Shown one piece after another: positions 1-8,512 of a stretch of 39,253 bases of DNA (positions within the stretch are counted from its first letter, which is position 1; each line of letters begins with the position of its first letter). Under the pieces are notes generated by a model. It had not been told where the DNA came from. It worked only from the letters and a program-made list of their open reading frames with translations, and did not search any database. Made by a program: the position numbers and the translations under genes. The stretch is from Candidatus Levyibacteriota bacterium (lineage in GTDB: Bacteria > Patescibacteriota > Microgenomatia > Levybacterales > UBA12049). Location: assembly GCA_016204465.1 (NCBI GenBank), contig JACQKQ010000002.1, positions 1-39,253 of the forward strand, written 5' to 3'.

Positions 1-24
1 TCGTCCTGAGCGAAGTCGAAGGAC

Positions 25-138
25 CTCTTCCAAAGTACGGTGCTAAACCCAACCCTAGAAAAGGGAAGGATTCGGTTCGTTTGCTCATAAAAGCATACGA
101 GACAAATGCACAACCTCTCTTTTCAGAGAGGTTTTTTT
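25..138 (+). promoter_or_regulatory. 3' part of a putative SAM-I (S-box) riboswitch plus expression-platform hairpin upstream of the met operon; 5' part lies outside the window
   Basis: CAAAGTACGGTGCTAAACCCAACC...(hairpin CCCTAGAAAAGGG)...AAGGATTCGG resembles the SAM-I P3/J3-4/P4/P1 3' segment (GGTGCTAAATCC...); followed by AACCTCTC-TTTTCA-GAGAGGTT-TTTTT hairpin directly before ATG at 139; downstream genes are methionine biosynthesis. Confidence 0.7.
112..138 (+). terminator. intrinsic terminator / SD-sequestering hairpin (attenuator)
   Basis: aacctctcttttcagagaggttttttt, perfect stem with T-run; SD-like GAGAGG forms the 3' arm and ATG follows the T-run. Confidence 0.75.
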
Positions 139-1074
139 ATGAGAAAAAATTCGTTAGCGCAAAAAATCAGAAATAATAAAAGAGTCATTTTGTACGAATT
201 CCTGCCACCTCTTGCAACACTCTCTTTAAGAGACGTTGCTGTTTCGCTGTCAATGTTTTCAGACAGGCTTAAAAAATTTCCTGTTGACGCTGTTAACATT
301 CCCGAAGTCCGCGAAGAAACGCGCGGCGGTGTTCGATCTGCAAAGCAGATTATTAAGCTGGAGCCACGTATTGTCTACAAACGTCTGAAGAAATATTGCG
401 ATGCCGATGTTATTATTAACCGGCCAATCGTCTATTCGCCTTGGAGTGAGCAGTTCTCGTGGCTTTGGGAAACCTACCACACATACGGCGCTAAAAATTT
501 TGTCTTTGTTGGAGGAGAATCAAGCAAAGTGACATATCCTGGCATTTCTGTTGGGGAGGCGGCAAAGAAGGTAACCAGCGAATTAAAAAATGATTTTCCA
601 GAAATTCTTGTTGGCGGCATTATTATCCCAACGCGCAAAAATGAAGTTGCACGCATTGTGCATAAAATAGATATGGGGATCGAATTTTTTACTACACAAA
701 TTCTTTTTGAAACAACGGCAATAAAAAAACTTTTACTTCAACTTTGGGACGAATGTAAAAAAACAAAAAGAAAACCAAAAATGATTTTTTTAAGCTTTGC
801 TCCGGCGACAACTGTTAAGGACATCGAACTTTTGCAGTGGCTGGGTGTCACCATTCCTCAAAAAACGATAAAACAACTACAAACAGGATGGATTGGTATG
901 GGATGGCGGTCTATTGCAATTTGTGAATCTCTTTTGTACGATATCCTGCAATTCGTAAAAAAGGAAAAAATTACCATTCCTATTGGACTAAATGTTGAAC
1001 ATGTGAGCCGGCATAATTTTGAACTGTCGTTTTTGCTGCTCAAAGAATTATCAGAAGGGTATGTATCTTTATGA
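139..1074 (+). CDS. methylenetetrahydrofolate reductase-like (MetF family) protein
   Basis: ORF 106..1074; preferred start ATG 139 (MRKNSLAQ...) after the T-run; TIM-barrel MetF-like pattern (YEFLPP..., FVFVGGESSKVTYPGISVGEA); operon context. Confidence 0.65.
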   Translation: MRKNSLAQKIRNNKRVILYEFLPPLATLSLRDVAVSLSMFSDRLKKFPVDAVNIPEVREETRGGVRSAKQIIKLEPRIVYKRLKKYCDADVIINRPIVYSPWSEQFSWLWETYHTYGAKNFVFVGGESSKVTYPGISVGEAAKKVTSELKNDFPEILVGGIIIPTRKNEVARIVHKIDMGIEFFTTQILFETTAIKKLLLQLWDECKKTKRKPKMIFLSFAPATTVKDIELLQWLGVTIPQKTIKQLQTGWIGMGWRSIAICESLLYDILQFVKKEKITIPIGLNVEHVSRHNFELSFLLLKELSEGYVSL

Positions 1075-2024
1075 CAAACATAGGGTGTTTTATTCACGGT
1101 GTGTATCCTCGTTCAGAGTATTTAGCCAAGACAAGCCGGGATGTTGATCGAAAACGTCTCACGCAACGCGATCTTGTAAAAGCGCAAAAGAAAGATTTTA
1201 CTGATTTTGTTGCGTTGCAAAAAAAGGCTCATTTCTCATTTGTTGAAGATGGAAAACTCTCGTGGCAGGATATTTTTCGTCCGATTGTCGAAACATCCAG
1301 TGGCATTACCGTGGGTTCATTAACACGTTGGTTTGATAACAACAGCTTTTTTAGACAACCCATTTTTGATAGCATTGTGACAATTAACACTAATAAATTA
1401 AAGGATTATTTCCATGCAATAATCCCAATGAAAAAATGGAAAGTAACATTGCCATCTCCGTATTGTTTTGCGAAATTAAGTCTGGGCAAAAACGGGGAAA
1501 CGTTTGAAGATAAACTGCAAAAAGCAACTGTAATTATTGCTTCACTTGTTTCATATCTTTCAAAAAAAGGAGTGTCGCTTGTTCAGCTCAACGAGCCGGC
1601 AATACCATACTATGGTGGGAGCAAATACAATCTCTCTTTATTTACAAAATCAATTGCTCATATTGCAAAACAAAAAGGCGGTGCAAAGCTTGCAGTCCAT
1701 TTCTATTTTGGTGATGCCGCAGCTGCGGTTTGCTCACTTGCTCTCACAAAGAACGTTGACATAGTTGGTATTGATTTCTATAAAACCTCATTATCCGATT
1801 TACCAACTAATGTTTCTTTTGATGTTCTCGCAGGTATTGTAGATGGAAGGAATTCATTGCTAGAAAATAAAACAGCGTTGAGAGCTTTTGTTAAAGAGGC
1901 AATAAAGAAACTTTCACCAAAAAACTTATATATTTCCAATAATTCAGATATGGATTTTTTACCAGAAACAGTTGCTCGACAAAAAGTTGCACTTTTGGGC
2001 GAGGTAACAAAATCACTCAAATAA
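1071..2024 (+). CDS. MetE/UROD-like barrel protein, apparently non-catalytic partner of split MetE
   Basis: VYPRSEYL..., DGKLSWQDIFRP..., TRWFDNNSFFRQP..., QLNEPA; Zn-ligand Cys positions appear replaced (HFYFGD; NNSDMDFLP). Confidence 0.6.
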   Translation: MTNIGCFIHGVYPRSEYLAKTSRDVDRKRLTQRDLVKAQKKDFTDFVALQKKAHFSFVEDGKLSWQDIFRPIVETSSGITVGSLTRWFDNNSFFRQPIFDSIVTINTNKLKDYFHAIIPMKKWKVTLPSPYCFAKLSLGKNGETFEDKLQKATVIIASLVSYLSKKGVSLVQLNEPAIPYYGGSKYNLSLFTKSIAHIAKQKGGAKLAVHFYFGDAAAAVCSLALTKNVDIVGIDFYKTSLSDLPTNVSFDVLAGIVDGRNSLLENKTALRAFVKEAIKKLSPKNLYISNNSDMDFLPETVARQKVALLGEVTKSLK

Positions 2025-2025
2025 T

Positions 2026-3171
2026 ATGATTCGACTAACAACACACGAAATTGGCAGTCTTGCAAAACCCGAGTGGCGCGTCAAAGCAGCCACTGGCAAG
2101 CCCATGACAAAAAAAGATATTAGTGATGCAATCGCCTGGGGAATACGTATTGGTGTTAATTCCAGACCGCTTGTTATGCTGCTTGAGAAAAAAACTTTAA
2201 CGTCCTTTGACCGAGACGAAATAAAACATTGGGCATCCGTCTATGCATTAAAAATGCTTGAAAAAGCAGGGCTTGATGTCGTGTACGACGGCGAACAGCA
2301 GCGAAGCGAAATGTATCAGTACGCGGTGAATAGATCGTCCGGCTTTGTCTTCAGAGGTCTAGTGCGTTCATTTGACAACAAATATTACCAAAAAGCAGCC
2401 TGTGTTGGAAAACCAAAAATTAAAAAACCCTGGCACGTTGAGGAATTGGAGTATTTAAAGAAAATGACCACCAAACAAATAAAAATTCCCATAACCGGTG
2501 CATATACCATTGCCGCTTGGTCGTTTGACGAGTACTACAGTAAAAAAGCAGCAAGTCTTGGGAGTAAACAGGCGCTGCGAAGTAAAGAGAAAGCTAGACG
2601 GCAGTTTGTCCTTGACATTGCCCGCTATCTCATTCACCCAAATATTAAAATGCTTTTGGAAAAAGGCGCAACGTGGATTCAAATAGACGAACCGGCCGCA
2701 ACGACAATTCCGTCGGAAGTGCCGCTTTTTGTCGAATCATTTAATGAATCGGTTAAAGACTTAAAGGGGCAGTTTAGCGTGCATATTTGCTACTCGGACT
2801 ATCGCTTACTTTTTCCTCACATCAAAAAAATGGAAAACTGCAGCCAATACGCGTTAGAGCTTTCAAACCGCGACTCACGGACTCTTGGGACAAAAGAAGG
2901 GGAGCGGCCGGGGTATGAAATCTTATCGTGGTTTAGAAAATACAAGATTCCCTCTCGCATTGGGCTTGGCGTCACCGACATCCACACGGATTTTTTGGAA
3001 TCGCCGGAGCTTGTAAGAGATCGCATTCTGTACGCGGTACGCGTTTTACAAGATCCAAAACTTATTAATCCAACACCGGACTGCGGACTTAGAACCCGCA
3101 CGTGGGAAGTGGCATTTAAGAAATTACAGGCAACAGCACAAGGCGCGCGACTGGCGGAAAAAGTATTATAA
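2026..3171 (+). CDS. cobalamin-independent methionine synthase catalytic-domain (core-MetE-like) protein
   Basis: QIDEPA, HICYSDY and PTPDCGLRTR carry the His/Cys/Cys zinc-ligand pattern; GLGVTDIHTD. Confidence 0.75.
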   Translation: MIRLTTHEIGSLAKPEWRVKAATGKPMTKKDISDAIAWGIRIGVNSRPLVMLLEKKTLTSFDRDEIKHWASVYALKMLEKAGLDVVYDGEQQRSEMYQYAVNRSSGFVFRGLVRSFDNKYYQKAACVGKPKIKKPWHVEELEYLKKMTTKQIKIPITGAYTIAAWSFDEYYSKKAASLGSKQALRSKEKARRQFVLDIARYLIHPNIKMLLEKGATWIQIDEPAATTIPSEVPLFVESFNESVKDLKGQFSVHICYSDYRLLFPHIKKMENCSQYALELSNRDSRTLGTKEGERPGYEILSWFRKYKIPSRIGLGVTDIHTDFLESPELVRDRILYAVRVLQDPKLINPTPDCGLRTRTWEVAFKKLQATAQGARLAEKVL

Positions 3172-3212
3172 AAATTGCATACGGAGCGGTTGGGAGGGAA
3201 TCGACCAAATAT

Positions 3213-4391
3213 ATGAAGAAAAAAAGAACGTTTCGATTTGCATATCCGAATGGCCATGAGTTTATCAAGGCTTACAAAAGGCAAGATGAAAATGCGTATA
3301 GAAATGACGCTTTCTATTTTCGTGGTGGTTCAAAAAATCTTGCCGATGTGGAAGATAAAATAGCAAAACTTGTTGATGTGGAAAAAGGCAATCTCTGTTT
3401 AACAACATCGGGGATGTCTGCGGTCATAACTGTTCTTGAGATTGCAAATCTAAAAACTGGTAGTATTGTTGTTCATGGGAAAATAGCATATGGACAAATT
3501 TACAATTATATAGATATTGATTTAAGGCAAAGAGGAGTTATCCCAGTAGAAGTTGATGCAGGAAGTGTCGATGCTATCGAAAGCACATTAAAAAAGGTAG
3601 CACTGAAATATGGAAATGATGCCATTAAAATTATTTTTCTTGAAACCATTGGAAATGGACCAGAAACACCGGTGTTAGATATCGAGAGATTTCTTTCTCT
3701 TTCATTACTTCAGAAATTAAATCCACTTATTGTTTTTGATAACACGCTTCCTACAAATTCTATTGTGTCTTTATCACAGTATGTAAAAGAATCAAAATTA
3801 AGAATTGTTGGTTTAGAAAGTACAACAAAGTTTTACCTTTTTAATCAAGATTTGGGAGGCTTCATTTTTACTTATCGGAATGATCTATTAAATGTATTGC
3901 TTACTAAGAGAAAACGAATAGGTGCAACTCCGGGGCCATCTTTAATTGAGAAGTACAATGCTTTTTTGCCCAAAAATAAAAAACAGTTTGATAAAAAGAA
4001 TTGGAGTATAATGAAAAACACAATGATTATTGCGAAAGCATGTAGTCAGGCAACGGGAACTGATCAGAAGATTATTATTTCATATCCAAATTTGTCTTCA
4101 CATCAAAATTATACATATGCAAACAAACATTTTAAAAATGGCTGTTTACCTGTGTTGTTTATTACAGCTACGAAAGATGCTCCTTTTTCTTCAGAGCAGC
4201 TTTTTTACAAATTAGAAAAGAGTGGAGCATTTACAGATATGGTTTTTACTGAAAGCTTTGGTTTTTCTAAAACAGGAGTATCATATGCATCTCGATATAA
4301 TGGATATATACGAATTGCAGGTGGGCGCGAGAAGCTGCAAGAGGTAAAGAAAATAGGAGAGAGAATAAAAATAGCATTATCAAGCATATGA
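3213..4391 (+). CDS. divergent Cys/Met-metabolism PLP-dependent enzyme (transsulfuration family)
   Basis: TSGMSAVITVLE, VFDNTLPTNS, ESTTKFYLFNQDLGG (PLP Lys region, altered from SATKYxxGHSD). Confidence 0.65.
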   Translation: MKKKRTFRFAYPNGHEFIKAYKRQDENAYRNDAFYFRGGSKNLADVEDKIAKLVDVEKGNLCLTTSGMSAVITVLEIANLKTGSIVVHGKIAYGQIYNYIDIDLRQRGVIPVEVDAGSVDAIESTLKKVALKYGNDAIKIIFLETIGNGPETPVLDIERFLSLSLLQKLNPLIVFDNTLPTNSIVSLSQYVKESKLRIVGLESTTKFYLFNQDLGGFIFTYRNDLLNVLLTKRKRIGATPGPSLIEKYNAFLPKNKKQFDKKNWSIMKNTMIIAKACSQATGTDQKIIISYPNLSSHQNYTYANKHFKNGCLPVLFITATKDAPFSSEQLFYKLEKSGAFTDMVFTESFGFSKTGVSYASRYNGYIRIAGGREKLQEVKKIGERIKIALSSI

Positions 4392-5545
4392 AGTTTACAA
4401 CAAAAGCAATCCATGTTGGCAATACCCCTAATTTCAAAGCTGGTGGGACTGGCGATGTTATTGTTCCAATTCACCTTTCAACAACGTTTGCTCGGAAACG
4501 AGTCTATGCACCGACTGCTGGTTATGACTACTCACGCAGTGGTAACCCAACAAGACATGCATTGGAAAAAAATCTCGCAAGTCTTGAGCATGGAAAATAT
4601 GCATTTGCCTATGCATCAGGATTAGCAGCAATAACAAACGTTCTGCTTCTTTTAAAACCAGGAGATCACGTCATTGGTATCGATAATCTCTATGGAGGAA
4701 CGTACAGACTTTTTTCTCAAGTTTTTGCGCAGTGGGGGATACAACTTTCGCTTGTTAATTTTACCGATGGAGATTCGCTTGTAAACTACATTCGGCCAAA
4801 CACAAAGTGTATTTGGCTTGAATCGCCAACCAATCCGTTATTAAAAATTGTCGATCTAAAATCGGTGAGTACAATTGCCAAAAAGAAAGGAATTTTAACG
4901 GTCATTGATAACACATTTGCAACACCGTGTTGGCAGCAGCCCCTCGATTTAGATATAGATATTGTTATTCATTCTGCGACAAAATACTTAGGAGGACATA
5001 GCGATGTTACTGCAGGTTGCGTCATTACTAAAAACAAAACGCTTGGAAAAAGACTTGGATTTTTGCAAAATGCAGTTGGTGCAATTTTGTCTCCTTTTGA
5101 TAGCTATGCTCTTTTAAAAGGAATAAAAACATTATCAGTTCGCATGGAAAAACATGGAAAAAATACAAAAGAAGTTGTTGCATTTCTTTCTAAACACAAA
5201 AAGATAAAAAAAATATATTACCCTGGACTTTTGTCTCACCCTCAACATGCTATAGCAAAAAAGCAAATGCAGGGCTTTGGCGCAATGGTTTCTTTTGAGC
5301 TACATGGAACAATTCAAACAGCGATTACATTTATGGAATCCTTAAAACTTATTCATATTGCAATTAGTCTTGGTGCAGTTGAGTCGCTCATCGAGCATCC
5401 TGCATCTATGACGCACGCATCTGTACCAAAAAAGGAACGTGAAAAGTGTGGTTTATTCGATACTTTAATTAGATTGTCCGTTGGAATTGAGGATGTGGAC
5501 GATATAATCGCAGATCTTTCTCAAGCCTTAAAAAAGGCAAATTAA
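4388..5545 (+). CDS. cystathionine gamma-synthase/lyase-type PLP enzyme
   Basis: YDYSRSGNPTRHALE, DNTFATPCWQQPLDLDIDIVIHSATKYLGGHSDVTAG. Confidence 0.9.
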   Translation: MKFTTKAIHVGNTPNFKAGGTGDVIVPIHLSTTFARKRVYAPTAGYDYSRSGNPTRHALEKNLASLEHGKYAFAYASGLAAITNVLLLLKPGDHVIGIDNLYGGTYRLFSQVFAQWGIQLSLVNFTDGDSLVNYIRPNTKCIWLESPTNPLLKIVDLKSVSTIAKKKGILTVIDNTFATPCWQQPLDLDIDIVIHSATKYLGGHSDVTAGCVITKNKTLGKRLGFLQNAVGAILSPFDSYALLKGIKTLSVRMEKHGKNTKEVVAFLSKHKKIKKIYYPGLLSHPQHAIAKKQMQGFGAMVSFELHGTIQTAITFMESLKLIHIAISLGAVESLIEHPASMTHASVPKKEREKCGLFDTLIRLSVGIEDVDDIIADLSQALKKAN

Positions 5546-6633
5546 ACCTCAATAATTTCTCTTGGCGATTTTGTGAGAAGGCGCGTGCTTGACTCTTTGA
5601 GTACCACGAGGTCCTCAACCCTCACTCCGCCTACTCCTGGAAGATAGATCCCCGGTTCAATGGAGAACACCATACCTTCTTTCAGTTCATCTTTAGAACG
5701 TGGGCCAAGGCGCGGGGATTCGTGCACTTCAAGGCCAATGCCATGGCCAAGACTATGAGGAATTGTTGGATAACCTTGTTGTTCTATGTATGTTCGAGCG
5801 ACACTATCTACTTCTGAAGCTTTTACAGATGATTGCTTCATTGCTATATTGTTCAATTGTTGGATTGCTTTTTGTTGCGCTTCGAAAACTGTGTTGTACA
5901 TTTTTTTGAATTCTGCATTTGCAGAACCAAAAAAAACAGTCCGCGTCATGTCAGAGCAGTAGTTGTTCAACTTGACCCCGAAATCCAAAAGAACAATCGT
6001 GTTTCGTGTGTCGAGTTTCGTGTTACCTGTCTGGTGATGGGGAATTGACGAGTTCTTGCCAAATGCGACAATTGTCGGAAATGAAAGTTCTGCGCCATTT
6101 TTTTTAACAAACATTTCGATCGCAAACGCCAGTTCCCGTTCGGACATTCCCTTTTTGATTTTATTTAAAATGAAAGAAAACGTTTTATCTGCTAACTGAC
6201 AAGCTTTCTCAATAGTATCTATTTCACTTTTTTCTTTAATAGCACGGAAGGAGTCTATACTATAATGATATGTATTATTATAGTATTTTATTAAACGCTT
6301 ATATTCCGAAACAGACAGATTATCTTCTTCAATACCAAGGCGTTTAATAGTATACTTTTTTCTCAACATTTTGAAAATTGCATCGAGCGAATTGGTTACT
6401 GTTCGTTCGATCAGTGTAATATGGGGGATGTGTATGGCAACTGCTTCGGAGTAACGACCGTCTGTGATTACAAATTGTTCGGTTTTTGTAATAAGCAAAA
6501 ATGCTTCGCGCTGGACATTTGAAAAATTTGAGTAACCGGTGAGGTACGTAATGTTGGGGATGGAGGAGACGAGGGCTGCGTCAAGTTGGTTTTTCGATAG
6601 TTCATCCTTAACCTTTTGTAAACGTATCTTCAT
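5542..6633 (-). CDS. M24 family Xaa-Pro aminopeptidase
   Basis: LLDFGVKLNNYCSDMTRTVFFG, HSLGHGIGLEVHESPRL, GMVFSIEPGIYLPGVGGVRVEDLV. Confidence 0.92.
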   Translation of the reverse strand: MKIRLQKVKDELSKNQLDAALVSSIPNITYLTGYSNFSNVQREAFLLITKTEQFVITDGRYSEAVAIHIPHITLIERTVTNSLDAIFKMLRKKYTIKRLGIEEDNLSVSEYKRLIKYYNNTYHYSIDSFRAIKEKSEIDTIEKACQLADKTFSFILNKIKKGMSERELAFAIEMFVKKNGAELSFPTIVAFGKNSSIPHHQTGNTKLDTRNTIVLLDFGVKLNNYCSDMTRTVFFGSANAEFKKMYNTVFEAQQKAIQQLNNIAMKQSSVKASEVDSVARTYIEQQGYPTIPHSLGHGIGLEVHESPRLGPRSKDELKEGMVFSIEPGIYLPGVGGVRVEDLVVLKESSTRLLTKSPREIIEV

Positions 6634-6639
6634 GTAAAT

Positions 6640-6738
6640 TGATCTAATTGCTCTAATTATTCTAATTGACCTAAATAATTTAGAAAATTAAAAATTGGGA
6701 TTTGATTAGATCAATTAGAAATTAGGAATTAGAAATTT
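6640..6738. repeat. AT-rich inverted/tandem repeat (CTAATT-type units)
   Basis: TGATCTAATTGCTCTAATTATTCTAATTGACC ... GATTAGATCAATTAGAAATTAGGAATTAGAAATT. Confidence 0.6.
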
Positions 6739-6739
6739 A

Positions 6740-7474
6740 TTATTGTTCTTTCGCGCTTGGCGTTGCTGCTTTTACGTTTGGTTGCTTGGTTTTTATTGCT
6801 GGGTTTTTAGGAATGTCGGGGAGGCGAAGAACACGCGAAGCTGCGATGCGGTTTTTATCTGCTTTACTTTCATACCCTGTAATAGAAACGCGCTGCCCAA
6901 CAGTAATTTTGGAAAACCCAGACCGTTCAAGCATATCTTCTTCGCTATTGTACGTAAGCGAGCGTGTTGAAGTTTCAAAATCAATGGTATACGTATCACT
7001 TTTTCCAGCGACAGTGAATGCAAAGTTTTGCGCATCTATATCGGTGACAACACCATGGAGAAAAACAGGCAATACGACCACACCAACAAACCGGGCGAGC
7101 AAGCGTTTTGACTCCTTGTTATGCAGACCTAAAATCCCTATAGTTGTACCTTTAGTGATATCTGAAATCCCAAAAGATTCTTTGGCTGAGGGAGAAGAAA
7201 ATTTTGTAAGCTCGTCAACGTCAACGAAACGGTCTTTTTCGTGAATATCTTTGATGGTAAGCTGCGTGCCAGAGACATCTGTAACTTTACCAATTATACT
7301 TCTTCGTTCTACCAGCTTAAGCTGTGCAACCCGAGAGGCAATGCGCTCTTTTAGTTCACTTACCTGGTCGCTTAAGTCTTTGGTAGGTAGGGGCGTTGGG
7401 GTTGCAGCGTTAATACCAAAAGTAAAAAGAAAAAAGAATAAAGCAAAAAGAATAAAAACGTTTACTTTTTTCAT
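6740..7474 (-). CDS. secreted hypothetical protein with OB/DUF5666-like repeats
   Basis: N-terminal signal (MKKVNVFILFALFFFLFTFGINA); repeated GxVTDVxxxxLTI / GVVTDIDAQNFAFTV units. Confidence 0.55.
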   Translation of the reverse strand: MKKVNVFILFALFFFLFTFGINAATPTPLPTKDLSDQVSELKERIASRVAQLKLVERRSIIGKVTDVSGTQLTIKDIHEKDRFVDVDELTKFSSPSAKESFGISDITKGTTIGILGLHNKESKRLLARFVGVVVLPVFLHGVVTDIDAQNFAFTVAGKSDTYTIDFETSTRSLTYNSEEDMLERSGFSKITVGQRVSITGYESKADKNRIAASRVLRLPDIPKNPAIKTKQPNVKAATPSAKEQ

Positions 7475-7478
7475 TTAT

Positions 7479-7904
7479 CTAGAAATTCTCTGCTGAGTAG
7501 GTTATTGTTCTTGCATCTTGGATTTCTTCTCCTGTTGGAGCAATTGAGATAATATCAATAAGGTTTTGCCCGTCTTCAATAGTGACTGTCACGGAAAAGC
7601 TCCCGTTTTTTGCAGGTCTTACAACTTCTTGCGTTATGGTTGTCGAGATAATAATTGTTGCATTTGGAATGGTTTTTCCCGAAACTTTGACAGTTTTTGC
7701 GTCAATGACATCTTCGTCTGTTGGTTCATCGATAATTAGAAAAAGAGAAGATTTTGGGGTTGACGTTGGAGAAGTTTTTGTGATGGTTGCAGTTTGCGTT
7801 AGAGAGACAGTTTTACTTTTTTGGTAGAAGTAAAATGCAACGCCGGCAACAAACAGTCCTATTGCTATTGCAATAAACGAAATGACAACTTTTTCCGTCT
7901 TCAT
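7479..7904 (-). CDS. membrane-anchored Ig-like domain hypothetical protein
   Basis: internal Met MKTEKVVISFIAIAIGLFVAGVAFYF (TM) then beta-rich PTDEDVIDAKTVKVSGKTIPNATIIIS. Confidence 0.5.
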   Translation of the reverse strand: MKTEKVVISFIAIAIGLFVAGVAFYFYQKSKTVSLTQTATITKTSPTSTPKSSLFLIIDEPTDEDVIDAKTVKVSGKTIPNATIIISTTITQEVVRPAKNGSFSVTVTIEDGQNLIDIISIAPTGEEIQDARTITYSAENF

Positions 7905-7981
7905 GGCTTTTGTAGCGATAATCTTAAAGTAAAAGATAACCCTTGTCAAGAAATGTCAGGTTTGCTAGGATGTAGTCTACT

Positions 7982-8512
7982 ATGGAAATTACGCTTCTTG
8001 CTCAATCATCTATACGAATAAAAGGAAAAAAGGGAACACTTGTCGTCAATCCCTCATCGGACATAAAAGGGAAAGTGGCAGCAGATGCAATTCTGCTTAC
8101 CATACCGAAAGCACCGATTGTAGCGAATAAGCTGGAAGGGAGCAGAGTTACGATAATGGGCGTTGGCGAGTACGAAGTTTCGGGTATAAAGATCACAGGG
8201 CACCAAAGCAATAATGCGATTGTCTACCAAATCGCTGTTGATCAAACACACGTGCTCTTGGGCAAGGTGAGTGCGATTGAACGCGTGAAAGACAAGTTCC
8301 AGGGTGCGCATGTTGTTGTTTTGGAAGCCGATGCAATTTGTGACGAGGCAACATTGGCAACGCTTGAGCCCGCCGCCGCGGTCTTTTTTGGAGAAAAAAC
8401 AAATGAAATAAAGTTAGCAATGCATCATGCAGGTCACCCAACAACAAAATACCAAACAACAACAATAACTGATACAGCTGCAAAAGAAATGGAATTAATA
8501 TGGCTAATGTAA
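7982..8512 (+). CDS. metallo-beta-lactamase-fold-like protein (degenerate)
   Basis: MEITLLAQSSIRIKGKKGTLVVNP...; resembles the N-terminus of short MBL-fold hydrolases; upstream TTGTCA-N17-TAGGAT. Confidence 0.5.
   Translation: MEITLLAQSSIRIKGKKGTLVVNPSSDIKGKVAADAILLTIPKAPIVANKLEGSRVTIMGVGEYEVSGIKITGHQSNNAIVYQIAVDQTHVLLGKVSAIERVKDKFQGAHVVVLEADAICDEATLATLEPAAAVFFGEKTNEIKLAMHHAGHPTTKYQTTTITDTAAKEMELIWLM

Noticed and set aside
2817-3284. 155-aa antisense ORF over metE
   Set aside because: Shadow ORF fully antisense to strongly supported coding sequence, as are most minus-strand ORFs in 259-2065 and plus-strand ORFs in 33536-37560.
5600-5615. AGTACCACGAGG in the M24 peptidase gene as another GTAYCACGG repeat
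   Set aside because: Single short match encoding the expected conserved residues (DLVVLKE); no inverted partner.
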